From assembly GCA_964526035.1 (NCBI GenBank), contig CAZGKE010000014.1, positions 1 through 39,357 of the forward strand: DNA of 39,357 nucleotides, in the 5' to 3' direction. A program made the position numbers and the translations under genes. Positions 1 through 7,742 of this stretch are shown here, in pieces. Position 1 is the first letter of the stretch, and each line of letters begins with the position of its first letter. This DNA comes from DAOMOD01 sp964526035 (GTDB lineage Bacteria > Pseudomonadota > Gammaproteobacteria > Xanthomonadales > BPKI01). The notes under the pieces were generated by a model, which made no database searches, was not told where the DNA came from, and saw only the letters and a list, made by a program, of their open reading frames with translations.

Positions 1-476
1 AACACGTTCGCCACGATCAGGTCGGGGAAGCTCTGGATGCGTGTGTTGAACTGGCGCACGGCACCGTTGTAGAAGCGCCGCGCGTACTGCAGGTGATCTT
101 CCACGGCGACCAGGTCGTTCTGCAGCTTCAGAAAGTTCTCGCTGGCCTTGAGATCGGGATAGCTCTCCTTCAGCGCGAATATCCGACCGAGCGCCTGCTC
201 CATGGCGCCCTCCACTTTCGCCAGCTGCGCCGGACTGTTCAGGCCTACCGCCTGCGTGCGTAGCTCGGTGACGGTCTCCAGCAAGGTGCGCTCGTGCGAG
301 GCATAGCCCTGGACCGCGGCGACCAGCTGCGGCACCAGGTCGTGGCGTCGGGTCAGCTGCACGTCGATGTCGGCCCAGCCGGCCTTCACCTGGTTGCGGT
401 CGCGCACCAGGCGGTTGAATACCCATACCACCCACGCCAGCAAGACCAGCAGCAGCAGGCTGAGAATCATTGCCAT
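1..476 (-). CDS. lemA: LemA family protein (C-terminus cut by window edge)
   Basis: About 158 residues are visible and the gene runs off position 1 without a stop. One N-terminal membrane segment (about residues 2-19, Leu/Val/Trp-rich) is followed by a helical domain. The LemA signature is clear: 'RDRNQVKAGWADIDVQLTRR' near residue 25, and 'ARRFYNGAVRQFNTRIQSFP' followed by DLIVA near the visible end. LemA proteins are small membrane-anchored helical-bundle proteins of unclear function. The ATG at 474-476 is preferred because GGAGAG lies about 5 nt upstream; a second ATG two codons in is possible. The start is 28 bp after the stop of the upstream MFS exporter gene on the same strand, so the two may be cotranscribed. 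Confidence 0.9.
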   Translation of the reverse strand, partial: MAMILSLLLLVLLAWVVWVFNRLVRDRNQVKAGWADIDVQLTRRHDLVPQLVAAVQGYASHERTLLETVTELRTQAVGLNSPAQLAKVEGAMEQALGRIFALKESYPDLKASENFLKLQNDLVAVEDHLQYARRFYNGAVRQFNTRIQSFPDLIVANV

Positions 477-504
477 CGGCACTCTCCGCGGAAACCGCTG
501 TCGA

Positions 505-1740
505 TTATGGCCGACCCGTCGCAGACGCGACAGCAGGCGGCGTGAGCTCGGGCTCAACGCGCCAGCGTCGCCCCAGCCTCCAGAACAGGTAGCCAAGGCC
601 TGTGAAGCTGGCCGAGGTCAGCGCCAGTTCGAGTCCGCTGTCGAACACCATCGGCGCCACCACGCCGGCCACCACGACGAAGATCGACAGGCTGACCGCG
701 GTCTGCAGAGAGGAAGCACCGCCGCGGCGGTGCGGGAACAGATCGAGGATGGCGATGGTGATCACCGGAAAGGCCAGCGCAACACCGCAGGCCAGCACCG
801 TCAGCGGCAGCACCGCCCACGGTGCGGCGGGTTCCGCGTACAGGTTGCCAGCCACGTTGAGCACGACGGCCACCGCCATCAGGCGATAGGCCCAGCCCAC
901 CAGCACGGCGCCGCTGTGGCGACCTGCCATGCGTCCGGAAAGCATGGCGCCGGACATCATGCCGGCGATCACCGGCACGAAGAATACCCAGAACTGCAGC
1001 TCGGTCAGGCCCATCAGGCCCATCACGAAAGCCGGCGCCGACATGATGTAGAGAAACAGCGCGCCGAAGTTGAAGGTGACCGTCAAGGACAGCAGCTGGA
1101 ACCCGCGGTGCCCGAAGATCTCTCGGTATCCGGCCAGCAGCGGCTTCAGCGCCAGCGGTTGGCGCGACGCCTCAGGGTGCGTTTCGGGAAGGCGCAGGCT
1201 GGTCACCAGCATCAGCAACAGGCCGAACACAGCGAGAAACACGAAGATCGCCCGCCAGCCTGCGACACCGAGGATCACACCGCCGATGATCGGCGCCACC
1301 GCCGGGGCGATGCCGAAAAGCATGGTCATGATCGCCATCACCCGCTGCGCCTGGTGGCCGTCGTAGATGTCGCGCACGATGGCGCGGCCGACGATCATCC
1401 CGGCGCCCGCCGACAGTCCCTGAAGGCCGCGCATGATCAGCAGCTGGTCCAGCGTCTGCGCGAACACGCAACCGAGCGAAGCCACGGTGAACACCGCCGC
1501 ACCGACCAGGATCACCGGCTTGCGCCCGACTGCATCGGAGATCGGCCCGTGGAACAGCGCCATCACCGTATAGGTGGCCAGGTAAACGCTGAGCACCTGC
1601 TGCAGCGCCAGCGGCGTCACCGCCAGCGCCTCCGCCATCACTCCGAAAGCCGGAAACATGGTGTCGATGCTGAGCGGACCGAACATGGTCAGCGCGGCCA
1701 GCAGGACGATCAGCGCTTTGCCTTGGCGGGAGGCGTGCAT
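505..1740 (-). CDS. Bcr/CflA-type MFS multidrug efflux transporter
   Basis: A 411-residue hydrophobic protein with the length and repeated helix pattern of a 12-TM major facilitator. The family's N-terminal signature is present ('GPLSIDTMFPAFGVMAEAL'), as is the loop 2-3 motif 'GPISDAVGRKPVILVG' and 'RGLQGLSAGAGMIVGRAIVR', which match drug:H+ antiporters of the Bcr/CflA group. Expected role: proton-driven export of small molecules across the inner membrane. The substrate cannot be read from sequence. No clear Shine-Dalgarno precedes the ATG; the upstream bases are C-rich. The gene diverges from the Atm1-like exporter at 1985 across a REP-containing spacer and is followed at 28 bp by lemA. Confidence 0.9.
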   Translation of the reverse strand: MHASRQGKALIVLLAALTMFGPLSIDTMFPAFGVMAEALAVTPLALQQVLSVYLATYTVMALFHGPISDAVGRKPVILVGAAVFTVASLGCVFAQTLDQLLIMRGLQGLSAGAGMIVGRAIVRDIYDGHQAQRVMAIMTMLFGIAPAVAPIIGGVILGVAGWRAIFVFLAVFGLLLMLVTSLRLPETHPEASRQPLALKPLLAGYREIFGHRGFQLLSLTVTFNFGALFLYIMSAPAFVMGLMGLTELQFWVFFVPVIAGMMSGAMLSGRMAGRHSGAVLVGWAYRLMAVAVVLNVAGNLYAEPAAPWAVLPLTVLACGVALAFPVITIAILDLFPHRRGGASSLQTAVSLSIFVVVAGVVAPMVFDSGLELALTSASFTGLGYLFWRLGRRWRVEPELTPPAVASATGRP

Positions 1741-1815
1741 GGGGTGGGGGTGGGGTCGGGCGCGACAGAGTAGCGCAAGAGCCGGGACTCGGGACTAGGG
1801 AAAGCCGCGCTTGCC

Positions 1816-1892
1816 TTTGTAGGGGCCCACTCGTGGGCGACCATCCGTTGTCTTCGAAGCGCCCCCGGTCGCCCACAAGTGGGCTCCTGCAA
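1816..1892. repeat. REP-like palindromic element, inverted pair
   Basis: Two 26-27 bp units face each other: 1816-1842 (TTTGTAGGGGCCCACTCGTG followed by GGCGACC) and 1867-1892, the reverse complement of a TTGCAGGAGCCCACTTGTGG unit. They are separated by 24 bp. Each unit contains its own small hairpin (GCCCAC..GTGGGC). This is the arrangement of a BIME: two REPs head to head between divergent genes. The 'TGTAGGAGC' opening is typical of REPs in xanthomonads and pseudomonads. No second copy and no RAYT transposase was found in this window. Confidence 0.8.
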
Positions 1893-1909
1893 CGGCGAGC
1901 CCGATGGCT

Positions 1910-1966
1910 CCTCCCCACTCCCCTACTCCCCAACTCCCCACTCCCTGCTCCCTGCTCCCCGCTCCT
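1910..1966. repeat. Polypyrimidine simple-sequence tract
   Basis: About 57 bases of nearly pure C/T on the plus strand built from degenerate 7-8 nt units (CTCCCCA, CTCCCTG, CTCCCCG). It lies directly after the REP pair and about 20 bp before the start codon of the ABC exporter. It is a slippage-prone tract and would form part of that gene's 5' leader. A shorter degenerate repeat (GGGACTCGGGACTAGGG) is found near 1784-1800. Confidence 0.7.
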
Positions 1967-1984
1967 GAGCTACCCTGCCCACCC

Positions 1985-3751
1985 ATGCATGCATCCTCCC
2001 ACCACCCGCTGCGCCAACTCCTGCCCTACCTGTGGCCGTGGCGCTGGCGCATCGGTGTGGCGCTGGCGCTGCTGCTTTCGGCCAAGTTCGCCGCGGTCGG
2101 CGTGCCGCTGGTGATGAAGGGCATCGTCGACGCGCTCGACGGCAGCCAGCCTCTGCTGATCGTGCCGCTGGCGCTGCTGGCCGCCTACGGCGCGCTGCGC
2201 GTGGTCTCCACGCTGTTCCAGGAGTTGCGCGAGGTGGTGTTCGCGCGGGTCATGCATCGCACCACGCGACAGGTGACGCTGGCGGTGTTCTCGCACCTGC
2301 ATGCGCTCAGCCTGCGCTTCCACATGGCGCGCCAGACCGGCGGCATCTCACGCGACATCGAGCGCGGCACCAAGGCCATCGGCAAGCTGCTCGACTGGAC
2401 CATCTACTCGATCCTGCCGATCGCGGTCGAGGTGAGCCTGGTGACCGCCATCCTGATCTGGCGCTACGACATCTGGTTCGCCGTGGTGACGCTGTCGACG
2501 CTGGTCGCCTACGCCGTGTTCACCTACTACGTCACCGACTGGCGTACGCAGTTCTTCCGCCGCATGAACGAGGCCGACAGCCGCGCCAACACGCGCGCCG
2601 TCGACAGCCTGATCAACTACGAGACGGTCAAGTACTTCAACAACGAGGCGCACGAGGCACGCCGCTACGACCGCCACCTGGTGCAGTTCGAGGAAGCCGC
2701 AGTGATGAGCCGCAAATCGCTCGCCATTCTCAACGCCGGACAGGCGCTGATCGTATCGAGCGGGGTCACCCTGCTGATGTGGCGCGCTACCGTCGGCGTG
2801 GTCGAAGGCACCATGACGCTCGGCGATCTGGTGCTGGTCAACGCCTTCCTGATCCAGCTGTCGGCGCCGCTGTTCCTGCTCGGCATGGTCTACCGCGAGG
2901 TCAAGCAAGCGCTGACCGACGTCGAGCGCATGTTCGGTCTGCTGCATGAGAACCGCGAAGTGCAGGATCGCGACGACGCCGTCGAACTCCGGGTCACACG
3001 CCCGCTGGTGCGATTCGAAGCGGTCGATTTCGCCTACGACGAGCGCCGCCAGATCCTGCACGGCGTCGATTTCAGCATCCCGCCCGGTCATACCGTGGCG
3101 GTGGTCGGTCACTCCGGCTCCGGCAAGTCGACGCTGTCGCGCTTGATGTATCGCTTCTATGACGTCAGCGGCGGCCGCATCAGCATCGACGGCACCGACA
3201 TCCGCGAGCTCAGCCAGCAGTCCTTGCGCAGCGCGATCGCCATCGTTCCCCAGGATACGGTGCTGTTCAACGACAGCATTCTCTACAACATCCAGTACGG
3301 CCGCCCGGAGGCCGGGCGCGACGACGTGATCGCCGCCGCCCGCGCGGCGCACATCCACGACTTCATCGAATCGCTGCCGGACGGCTACGACAGCGAAGTC
3401 GGCGAACGTGGACTCAAGCTCTCCGGTGGCGAAAAGCAGCGCGTCGCCATTGCCCGCGCGCTGCTCAAGAACCCGGCCATCCTGATCTTCGACGAGGCCA
3501 CCTCGGCGCTCGATTCAAAGAGCGAGAAGGCAATCCAGACCGAGCTTGCGCGCATCGCCGAGGGCCGCACCACGCTCACCATTGCACACCGCCTGTCGAC
3601 AGTGATGGACGCCGACGAAATCCTGGTGCTCGACCAGGGTCGCATCGTCGAGCGCGGCAGCCACGCGCAACTGCTTTTGCTCGACAGCCACTACGCGCAG
3701 ATGTGGCGCCTGCAGCAGCAGCGTGCCGAGGACCCGTTCACGCTCGTGTAG
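1985..3751 (+). CDS. Atm1/ABCB7-type ABC exporter (fused TM and ATPase)
   Basis: 588 residues: a six-helix transmembrane domain (about 1-320) followed by a nucleotide-binding domain. Walker A is GHSGSGKST (residues 375-383), the Q-loop is in 'AIVPQDTVLFND', the signature is LSGGE (479-483), Walker B and D-loop are 'ILIFDEATSALDS', and the switch His is in 'TIAHRLSTV'. The TM-domain sequence 'SLINYETVKYFNNE' is the hallmark of the Atm1/ABCB7/HMT1 group, which exports glutathione-linked sulfur or metal compounds. Membership is from sequence; the substrate is inferred. The frame stays open upstream to 1904, but the upstream residues are Pro/Ser low-complexity from the polypyrimidine tract, so ATG 1985 was chosen despite no strong ribosome site. 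It ends 3 bp from the convergent protease gene. Confidence 0.9.
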   Translation: MHASSHHPLRQLLPYLWPWRWRIGVALALLLSAKFAAVGVPLVMKGIVDALDGSQPLLIVPLALLAAYGALRVVSTLFQELREVVFARVMHRTTRQVTLAVFSHLHALSLRFHMARQTGGISRDIERGTKAIGKLLDWTIYSILPIAVEVSLVTAILIWRYDIWFAVVTLSTLVAYAVFTYYVTDWRTQFFRRMNEADSRANTRAVDSLINYETVKYFNNEAHEARRYDRHLVQFEEAAVMSRKSLAILNAGQALIVSSGVTLLMWRATVGVVEGTMTLGDLVLVNAFLIQLSAPLFLLGMVYREVKQALTDVERMFGLLHENREVQDRDDAVELRVTRPLVRFEAVDFAYDERRQILHGVDFSIPPGHTVAVVGHSGSGKSTLSRLMYRFYDVSGGRISIDGTDIRELSQQSLRSAIAIVPQDTVLFNDSILYNIQYGRPEAGRDDVIAAARAAHIHDFIESLPDGYDSEVGERGLKLSGGEKQRVAIARALLKNPAILIFDEATSALDSKSEKAIQTELARIAEGRTTLTIAHRLSTVMDADEILVLDQGRIVERGSHAQLLLLDSHYAQMWRLQQQRAEDPFTLV

Positions 3752-3754
3752 CCA

Positions 3755-5227
3755 CTACTCGAAGCCGTTCTTGAACACCGGACCCAGCACCATAAACGCC
3801 GCCGCGGCGTCCAGCCGGCCGTGGCCGAACACCGCATTGGGCACCTGCGCGCCCGGAAACGGCGCGCAGTCCTGTGCACTTGTGGCGGCAATCGCGCTGC
3901 CGCGCAGCAGATCCTCGACGCGACCGGGATCGCCTATCAGCGACGGGTCGGCGCTCATCAGCAGTGCGGCCACGCCGGCCACATGCGGTCCCGCCATGCT
4001 GGTGCCGCTGGCGTTGCCGTAGGCGTTGCCGCGGATGCTCGAGCGGATCGACACCCCGGGCGCGGCGATGTCGGGCTTCAGGCGCTGGCTGCCATCCACG
4101 GTGACCGGGCCACGGCTGGAGAAGGTGGCGATGGTATTGGCGCTGCCAAACGCGCCGACGGTGAAGCTCGATGCATACGGCGCCGGTGCGGTGTTGATGG
4201 TGCCGCACGAGGACCCGCTGTTGCCGGCCGCGACCACCACCAGGATGCCGGCGTCGCGCGCGTTGTCGACCGCCTCCTCCAGCACCTCGATGCTGCTGCA
4301 GCCTTCCGATGCCGGGCAGCCCCAGGAATTGTTGATGATGTGCGGCGCCAGGGCCGGATTGGCATTGGCCCCCGAAAGATCGGTGGGTGCCATGAACCAC
4401 TGGAAGCATTCCAGGTAGGAGGCCAGGGTGCCGTCGCCGCGCTCCATGTTGCGACAGCCGATCCAGCGAGCCTGCGGCGCCACGCCGATCTGGTTGCTGG
4501 CACCGTCATCGCCGACCATGGTGCCCATGGTGTGGGTGCCGTGGTTGTTGTCGTCGCAGGGCGCAGGCGCGTCGACGCCGCAGGGATTGGTACCGTCGCC
4601 GATCAATGCGTGCACCGCGTCGTGCCAGTGGTGGTTGTGGTCCGCAGTGGTCCCGTTCCAGCCGCGATACCTGTCGCGCAGCGCCGGGTGATCCCACTGG
4701 TAGCCGGTGTCCTGGCCACCGATGACCACGCCCTGACCGAAGAATCCGAGTTTCCACAGCGTCGGCGCATTGACCCGCTCGACGCCCCACTCGACGACGA
4801 GCACGCTCTTCATCGACGCCAATTCGGCGCGCGGAATGTCAGATGGCAGCAGCGGATGCGAATCGATGCTGCGTACGTCCGGGTGCAGCGTTAGAGCGTC
4901 CAGGGTGCCGTTGTCGAGGCGCGCCCAGATCGCGTTTGCCACCCAGAAGGCGCGGTGCTCAATGTCGCGCGACCGCAGCAGCTCCAGCACCGCGGACTGC
5001 GAACGCTGCGCCTGCACCTGCAGCTGCGCGACCTTCCCGGCCACCCGATCGGCAAAGGCGCGCGAGCCGGCGGCTTGCTTGGGCGGTGCCTCACCATGCA
5101 GACGAATCATGGCTTCGACCGGACCCTGCGCCGCCGCCTCGGCAAGCTTCGCATCCACCGTGGCTGCAAGTGGGGGTGTGCCACCAGTGAGCAGCAACAG
5201 CGCCAACGTCAGCATTCTACTGCGCAT
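3755..5227 (-). CDS. Secreted subtilisin-like (S8) serine protease with C-terminal NGFE tail
   Basis: 490 residues. A signal peptide (residues 1-22) precedes an I9-like propeptide region (about 35-125) and a complete S8 domain: Asp173 in GGQDTGYQWDHP, His229 in 'DNNHGTHTMGTMVGDD', oxyanion Asn336 in VVAAGNSG, Ser410 in GTSMAGPHVAG. The catalytic triad is intact, so an active exported peptidase is expected. The protein ends 'GPVFKNGFE' with Glu as the last residue, a tail shared with several other exported proteins of this window. The ATG at 5225-5227 has AAGGAG about 9 nt upstream and overlaps the end of hutG by 11 bp, suggesting translational coupling. A second in-frame Met at 5215 would also leave a signal peptide. 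Confidence 0.93.
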   Translation of the reverse strand: MRSRMLTLALLLLTGGTPPLAATVDAKLAEAAAQGPVEAMIRLHGEAPPKQAAGSRAFADRVAGKVAQLQVQAQRSQSAVLELLRSRDIEHRAFWVANAIWARLDNGTLDALTLHPDVRSIDSHPLLPSDIPRAELASMKSVLVVEWGVERVNAPTLWKLGFFGQGVVIGGQDTGYQWDHPALRDRYRGWNGTTADHNHHWHDAVHALIGDGTNPCGVDAPAPCDDNNHGTHTMGTMVGDDGASNQIGVAPQARWIGCRNMERGDGTLASYLECFQWFMAPTDLSGANANPALAPHIINNSWGCPASEGCSSIEVLEEAVDNARDAGILVVVAAGNSGSSCGTINTAPAPYASSFTVGAFGSANTIATFSSRGPVTVDGSQRLKPDIAAPGVSIRSSIRGNAYGNASGTSMAGPHVAGVAALLMSADPSLIGDPGRVEDLLRGSAIAATSAQDCAPFPGAQVPNAVFGHGRLDAAAAFMVLGPVFKNGFE

Positions 5228-6011
5228 GGATCAATGCTCCTTCAAGCAGCGCGCGGATCACGGGCTGCACGCGCAGGGCGCGCGGCTCATCGTACTCGAA
5301 CGTGGCCTCATCCATATAGACGGCCTGCCGCAGTTCCAGCTGAACCGCTTCGATCCCCGAGCCGGGACGTCCATAGTGCCGGGTGATGTAGCCACCCTTG
5401 AAGCGCCCGTTCATCACGTAGCTGTAGTGCTGCTGCAGATCGAGCACCTTCCTCAGCGAGTCCTCCAGCGCGCGCGAGCAGCTTTCGCCGTTCCGGGTGC
5501 CGATGCTGAAATCCGGCAGCTCGCCTTCGAACAGCTGCGGCAGCACGCCGCGTATCGAATGTGCGTCCCACAGCACCACCCGCGCGTGCTGATGGCGCAG
5601 CCGGTTCAGTTCACCCGCCAGCGCCTCGTGATAGGGGCGCCAATAGCGCTCGATGCGCGCCTCGACCTCCTCGGCGACCGGCTCCTTGCCTTCGACATAG
5701 ATCGGCAGCCCATCAAAGGTCTGCAGCGGGCACAGCCCGGTTTCAGTCTGGCCGGGATACAGCGCACTGCCGTCGATCGGGCGATTGAGGTCGATCAGAT
5801 AGCGGGAATAGCGCGGCCTCAGCAGCGACGCGCCCATGGTCATGGCGAAGGCGTAGAGTTGACCGACGTGCCAGTCGGTGTCCGGCAGCGTCGCCGCGAT
5901 CGGCGAAAAGCGGCCCGCCACCTCGTCGGGCACTTCGGTTCCGTCATGCGGGAGGCTGATCAGCAGAGGCGCCACGCCGTGGTGCAGGAAATAGGTCTCC
6001 GACATCGTCAT
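5217..6011 (-). CDS. hutG: N-formylglutamate deformylase
   Basis: 264 residues matching the N-formylglutamate amidohydrolase family: 'LLISLPHDGTEVP' near the N-terminus, 'DTDWHVGQLY', 'RYLIDLNRPIDG', 'YPGQTETGLCPLQTFDG' and 'LWDAHSIRG' (metal/substrate residues His, Asp, His). The enzyme releases formate and glutamate from N-formylglutamate, the last step of one route of histidine degradation, in the cytoplasm. No other hut gene is in the window, so its placement next to a secreted protease is unusual. An alternative start is the Met at 6005. No clear ribosome site distinguishes the two. Confidence 0.9.
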   Translation of the reverse strand: MTMSETYFLHHGVAPLLISLPHDGTEVPDEVAGRFSPIAATLPDTDWHVGQLYAFAMTMGASLLRPRYSRYLIDLNRPIDGSALYPGQTETGLCPLQTFDGLPIYVEGKEPVAEEVEARIERYWRPYHEALAGELNRLRHQHARVVLWDAHSIRGVLPQLFEGELPDFSIGTRNGESCSRALEDSLRKVLDLQQHYSYVMNGRFKGGYITRHYGRPGSGIEAVQLELRQAVYMDEATFEYDEPRALRVQPVIRALLEGALIHAQ

Positions 6012-6254
6012 GCCCCGCTTGCGACCCGCACATGCTCACACCGGGACGGGCGTACTTCAAGTCATGGATCCGGATATCGCCTCGGCGAGCGCCGGCAGCA
6101 GTCGATGTTCCGCCGCCTGGTGCCGCACCGATTGAGTCCGGGGCAAGCGGGCTTCGACGTGCGAATTGAAGCCTGCGGCCACGACCGCCCTACTTTCGGC
6201 ACTGCCGCGCCGCCCGAGCGAGAGGCACAGTGGCATGGGGAACGGGAGACAGCG

Positions 6255-6848
6255 ATGTTCAGCGTGGAACTTGATCGCAGCCAGCGCATCCTGCTGGGGA
6301 CGATGCTCGGCCTTTCGGCAGTCCTCCTGCTGCTGTCGATGTGGGCTGCGCCCGGCTACGCCCGCGGCCTGGCCTTGGTCGCGGCGTTCCTGTTCGTCTA
6401 CGCCGCCGCAGCGCTGTTGTCGCGCCTGTCCGACGAGTGGGGCGGCGCCCGCGGCCGGACCTGGATCCGCAAGAACGTCGGCGATCTCGGTGCCGGCTTC
6501 TACGGGGTCATGGGCCTCGCGGTGTTTCTGCTGCTGGAAGCGCAGACCCTGCTCGACCAGCTCGGCGGACCGACGCCCATCCGCAGCTTCGTTTCCGAGC
6601 TGGGCATCAACTGGCTGATCGGCTTCAGCATCGAGTCGTTCACCAACTTCATCCAGGCCCTGATCTGGCCTGCCAACCTGATCAGCGACATGGGTACGTA
6701 CGGCGCCGCCATCGTAGCCGGCATCTGCTGGGCCATCCTCTGGTACGCATCGAGGGTGCTCCCGGCCGAGTGCCTGGAATGCGGGGACGACGAAGATGAA
6801 GAAACCGACGCGACAAACGCCCAGGCAGCGGGGCGGCCGGAGCTATGA
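6255..6848 (+). CDS. Integral membrane protein of unknown function
   Basis: 197 residues, starting at ATG 6255 after GGGAGA about 5 nt upstream. Four hydrophobic stretches are visible: about residues 11-29, 34-53, a segment near 75-95 ('GFYGVMGLAVFLLLEAQTLL'), and one near 155-172. An acidic tail contains 'CLECGDDEDEETD'. I do not recognise a family. The reading frame is open far upstream (to 4770), but that part lies antisense to the protease and hutG and is not coding. The 3' end overlaps the convergent xdhC by 6 bp. The gene diverges from hutG across 243 bp in which I see no other gene. Confidence 0.75.
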   Translation: MFSVELDRSQRILLGTMLGLSAVLLLLSMWAAPGYARGLALVAAFLFVYAAAALLSRLSDEWGGARGRTWIRKNVGDLGAGFYGVMGLAVFLLLEAQTLLDQLGGPTPIRSFVSELGINWLIGFSIESFTNFIQALIWPANLISDMGTYGAAIVAGICWAILWYASRVLPAECLECGDDEDEETDATNAQAAGRPEL

Positions 6849-7742
6849 ACCTGAGCGCTCGTTGAAAGTCCGCCGCGCCCGCGCGGCGCGCTGCTGGACC
6901 AGCTGCGCGAGGATGCCCAGCGCGATCTCGTGCGGCGTCTGCTCTCCGATATCGATACCCACCGGCGCCGTGACTGCGATGCCCGCGGCCGACGCCGGCA
7001 GCGCCGCACGCACCTGTGCGATGCGCCTCAGGCTCCCCATCATGCCGACAAAGGCCGGTGGCTTGCGGGCCAGTACACACAGTGCGTCGATATCGCACTG
7101 GAAGTCGCGACTGAGCAGGATCGCGAATACGCTGCGAGGGGTGTCGAGCGCGTCTTCCAATAGGCTGGATTCACCGCACAGCACGCGCGCGTCGCCAAAG
7201 GCACCTGACGCAAAGCACTCGCGGCGCTGATCGAACACCCAAAGATCGAAATCCAGATGGCGCGCCATCTGAAACAGCGCAAGGCCGCAATGACCTGCGC
7301 CGACAATGAGCAGACGCACGTCCGCTTCCAGTGTCGCGTCGTGGGCGCCGGATCCGATGACTGCACCGGGCAGGATCGCAGGGCGCCCCGCTGCCAGGGT
7401 GTCGGCGATGGTACCGGCCAACAGACGATCTGCTACGCCGCGCCAGCAGCGCAGGCCGACCGTCATTCGACCACCGCACACTCCGGCGGCACCCTCGCCG
7501 CCGCCCAGATCGATGGCGATCTCGGCGAATTCCTCCCCACTCGCCAGCAGGGCGCGGGACGCCCCGATCACGCGCGCCTCTGCTTCACCGCCGCCAATGG
7601 AGAACTCGCTGTCATCCCTGCCGATCAGCATGCGGCTGCCGCGCTTGCGCGGCGTGGCGCCGCGGGTCTCCAGCACGCTGGCCAGGATCACGGCGTCGTC
7701 ATCAAGCCGCGCGCGCAAGCGCGCGAACAGCCGCTCATCCAT
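6843..7742 (-). CDS. xdhC: XdhC-family xanthine dehydrogenase accessory protein
   Basis: 299 residues. The N-terminal XdhC/CoxI domain is marked by 'LETRGATPRKRGSRMLIG' and the Gly-rich stretch near residue 50. The C-terminal Rossmann-like domain carries 'RLLIVGAGHCGLALFQMARH', then 'VGMMGSLRR' and 'PVGIDIGEQTPHEIALGILA'. XdhC proteins bind molybdenum cofactor and help its sulfuration and insertion into xanthine dehydrogenase. The ATG overlaps the end of xdhB by 8 bp, so it is the last gene of the xdhABC operon. Confidence 0.92.
   Translation of the reverse strand: MDERLFARLRARLDDDAVILASVLETRGATPRKRGSRMLIGRDDSEFSIGGGEAEARVIGASRALLASGEEFAEIAIDLGGGEGAAGVCGGRMTVGLRCWRGVADRLLAGTIADTLAAGRPAILPGAVIGSGAHDATLEADVRLLIVGAGHCGLALFQMARHLDFDLWVFDQRRECFASGAFGDARVLCGESSLLEDALDTPRSVFAILLSRDFQCDIDALCVLARKPPAFVGMMGSLRRIAQVRAALPASAAGIAVTAPVGIDIGEQTPHEIALGILAQLVQQRAARARRTFNERSGS

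Noticed and set aside
367..1773. A 468-codon open frame opposite the MFS transporter
   Set aside because: Its composition (His/Arg/Gln-rich) and lack of any motif mark it as a shadow of the minus-strand transporter.
2348..3358. A 336-codon minus-strand frame inside the ABC exporter
   Set aside because: The plus-strand frame contains intact Walker A, signature and Walker B motifs; this is its antisense shadow.
4770..6848. A 692-codon open frame on the plus strand
   Set aside because: Only the last 197 codons (from 6255) look like a protein. The rest is antisense to the protease and hutG, whose catalytic motifs are certain; open shadow frames are expected at this GC.
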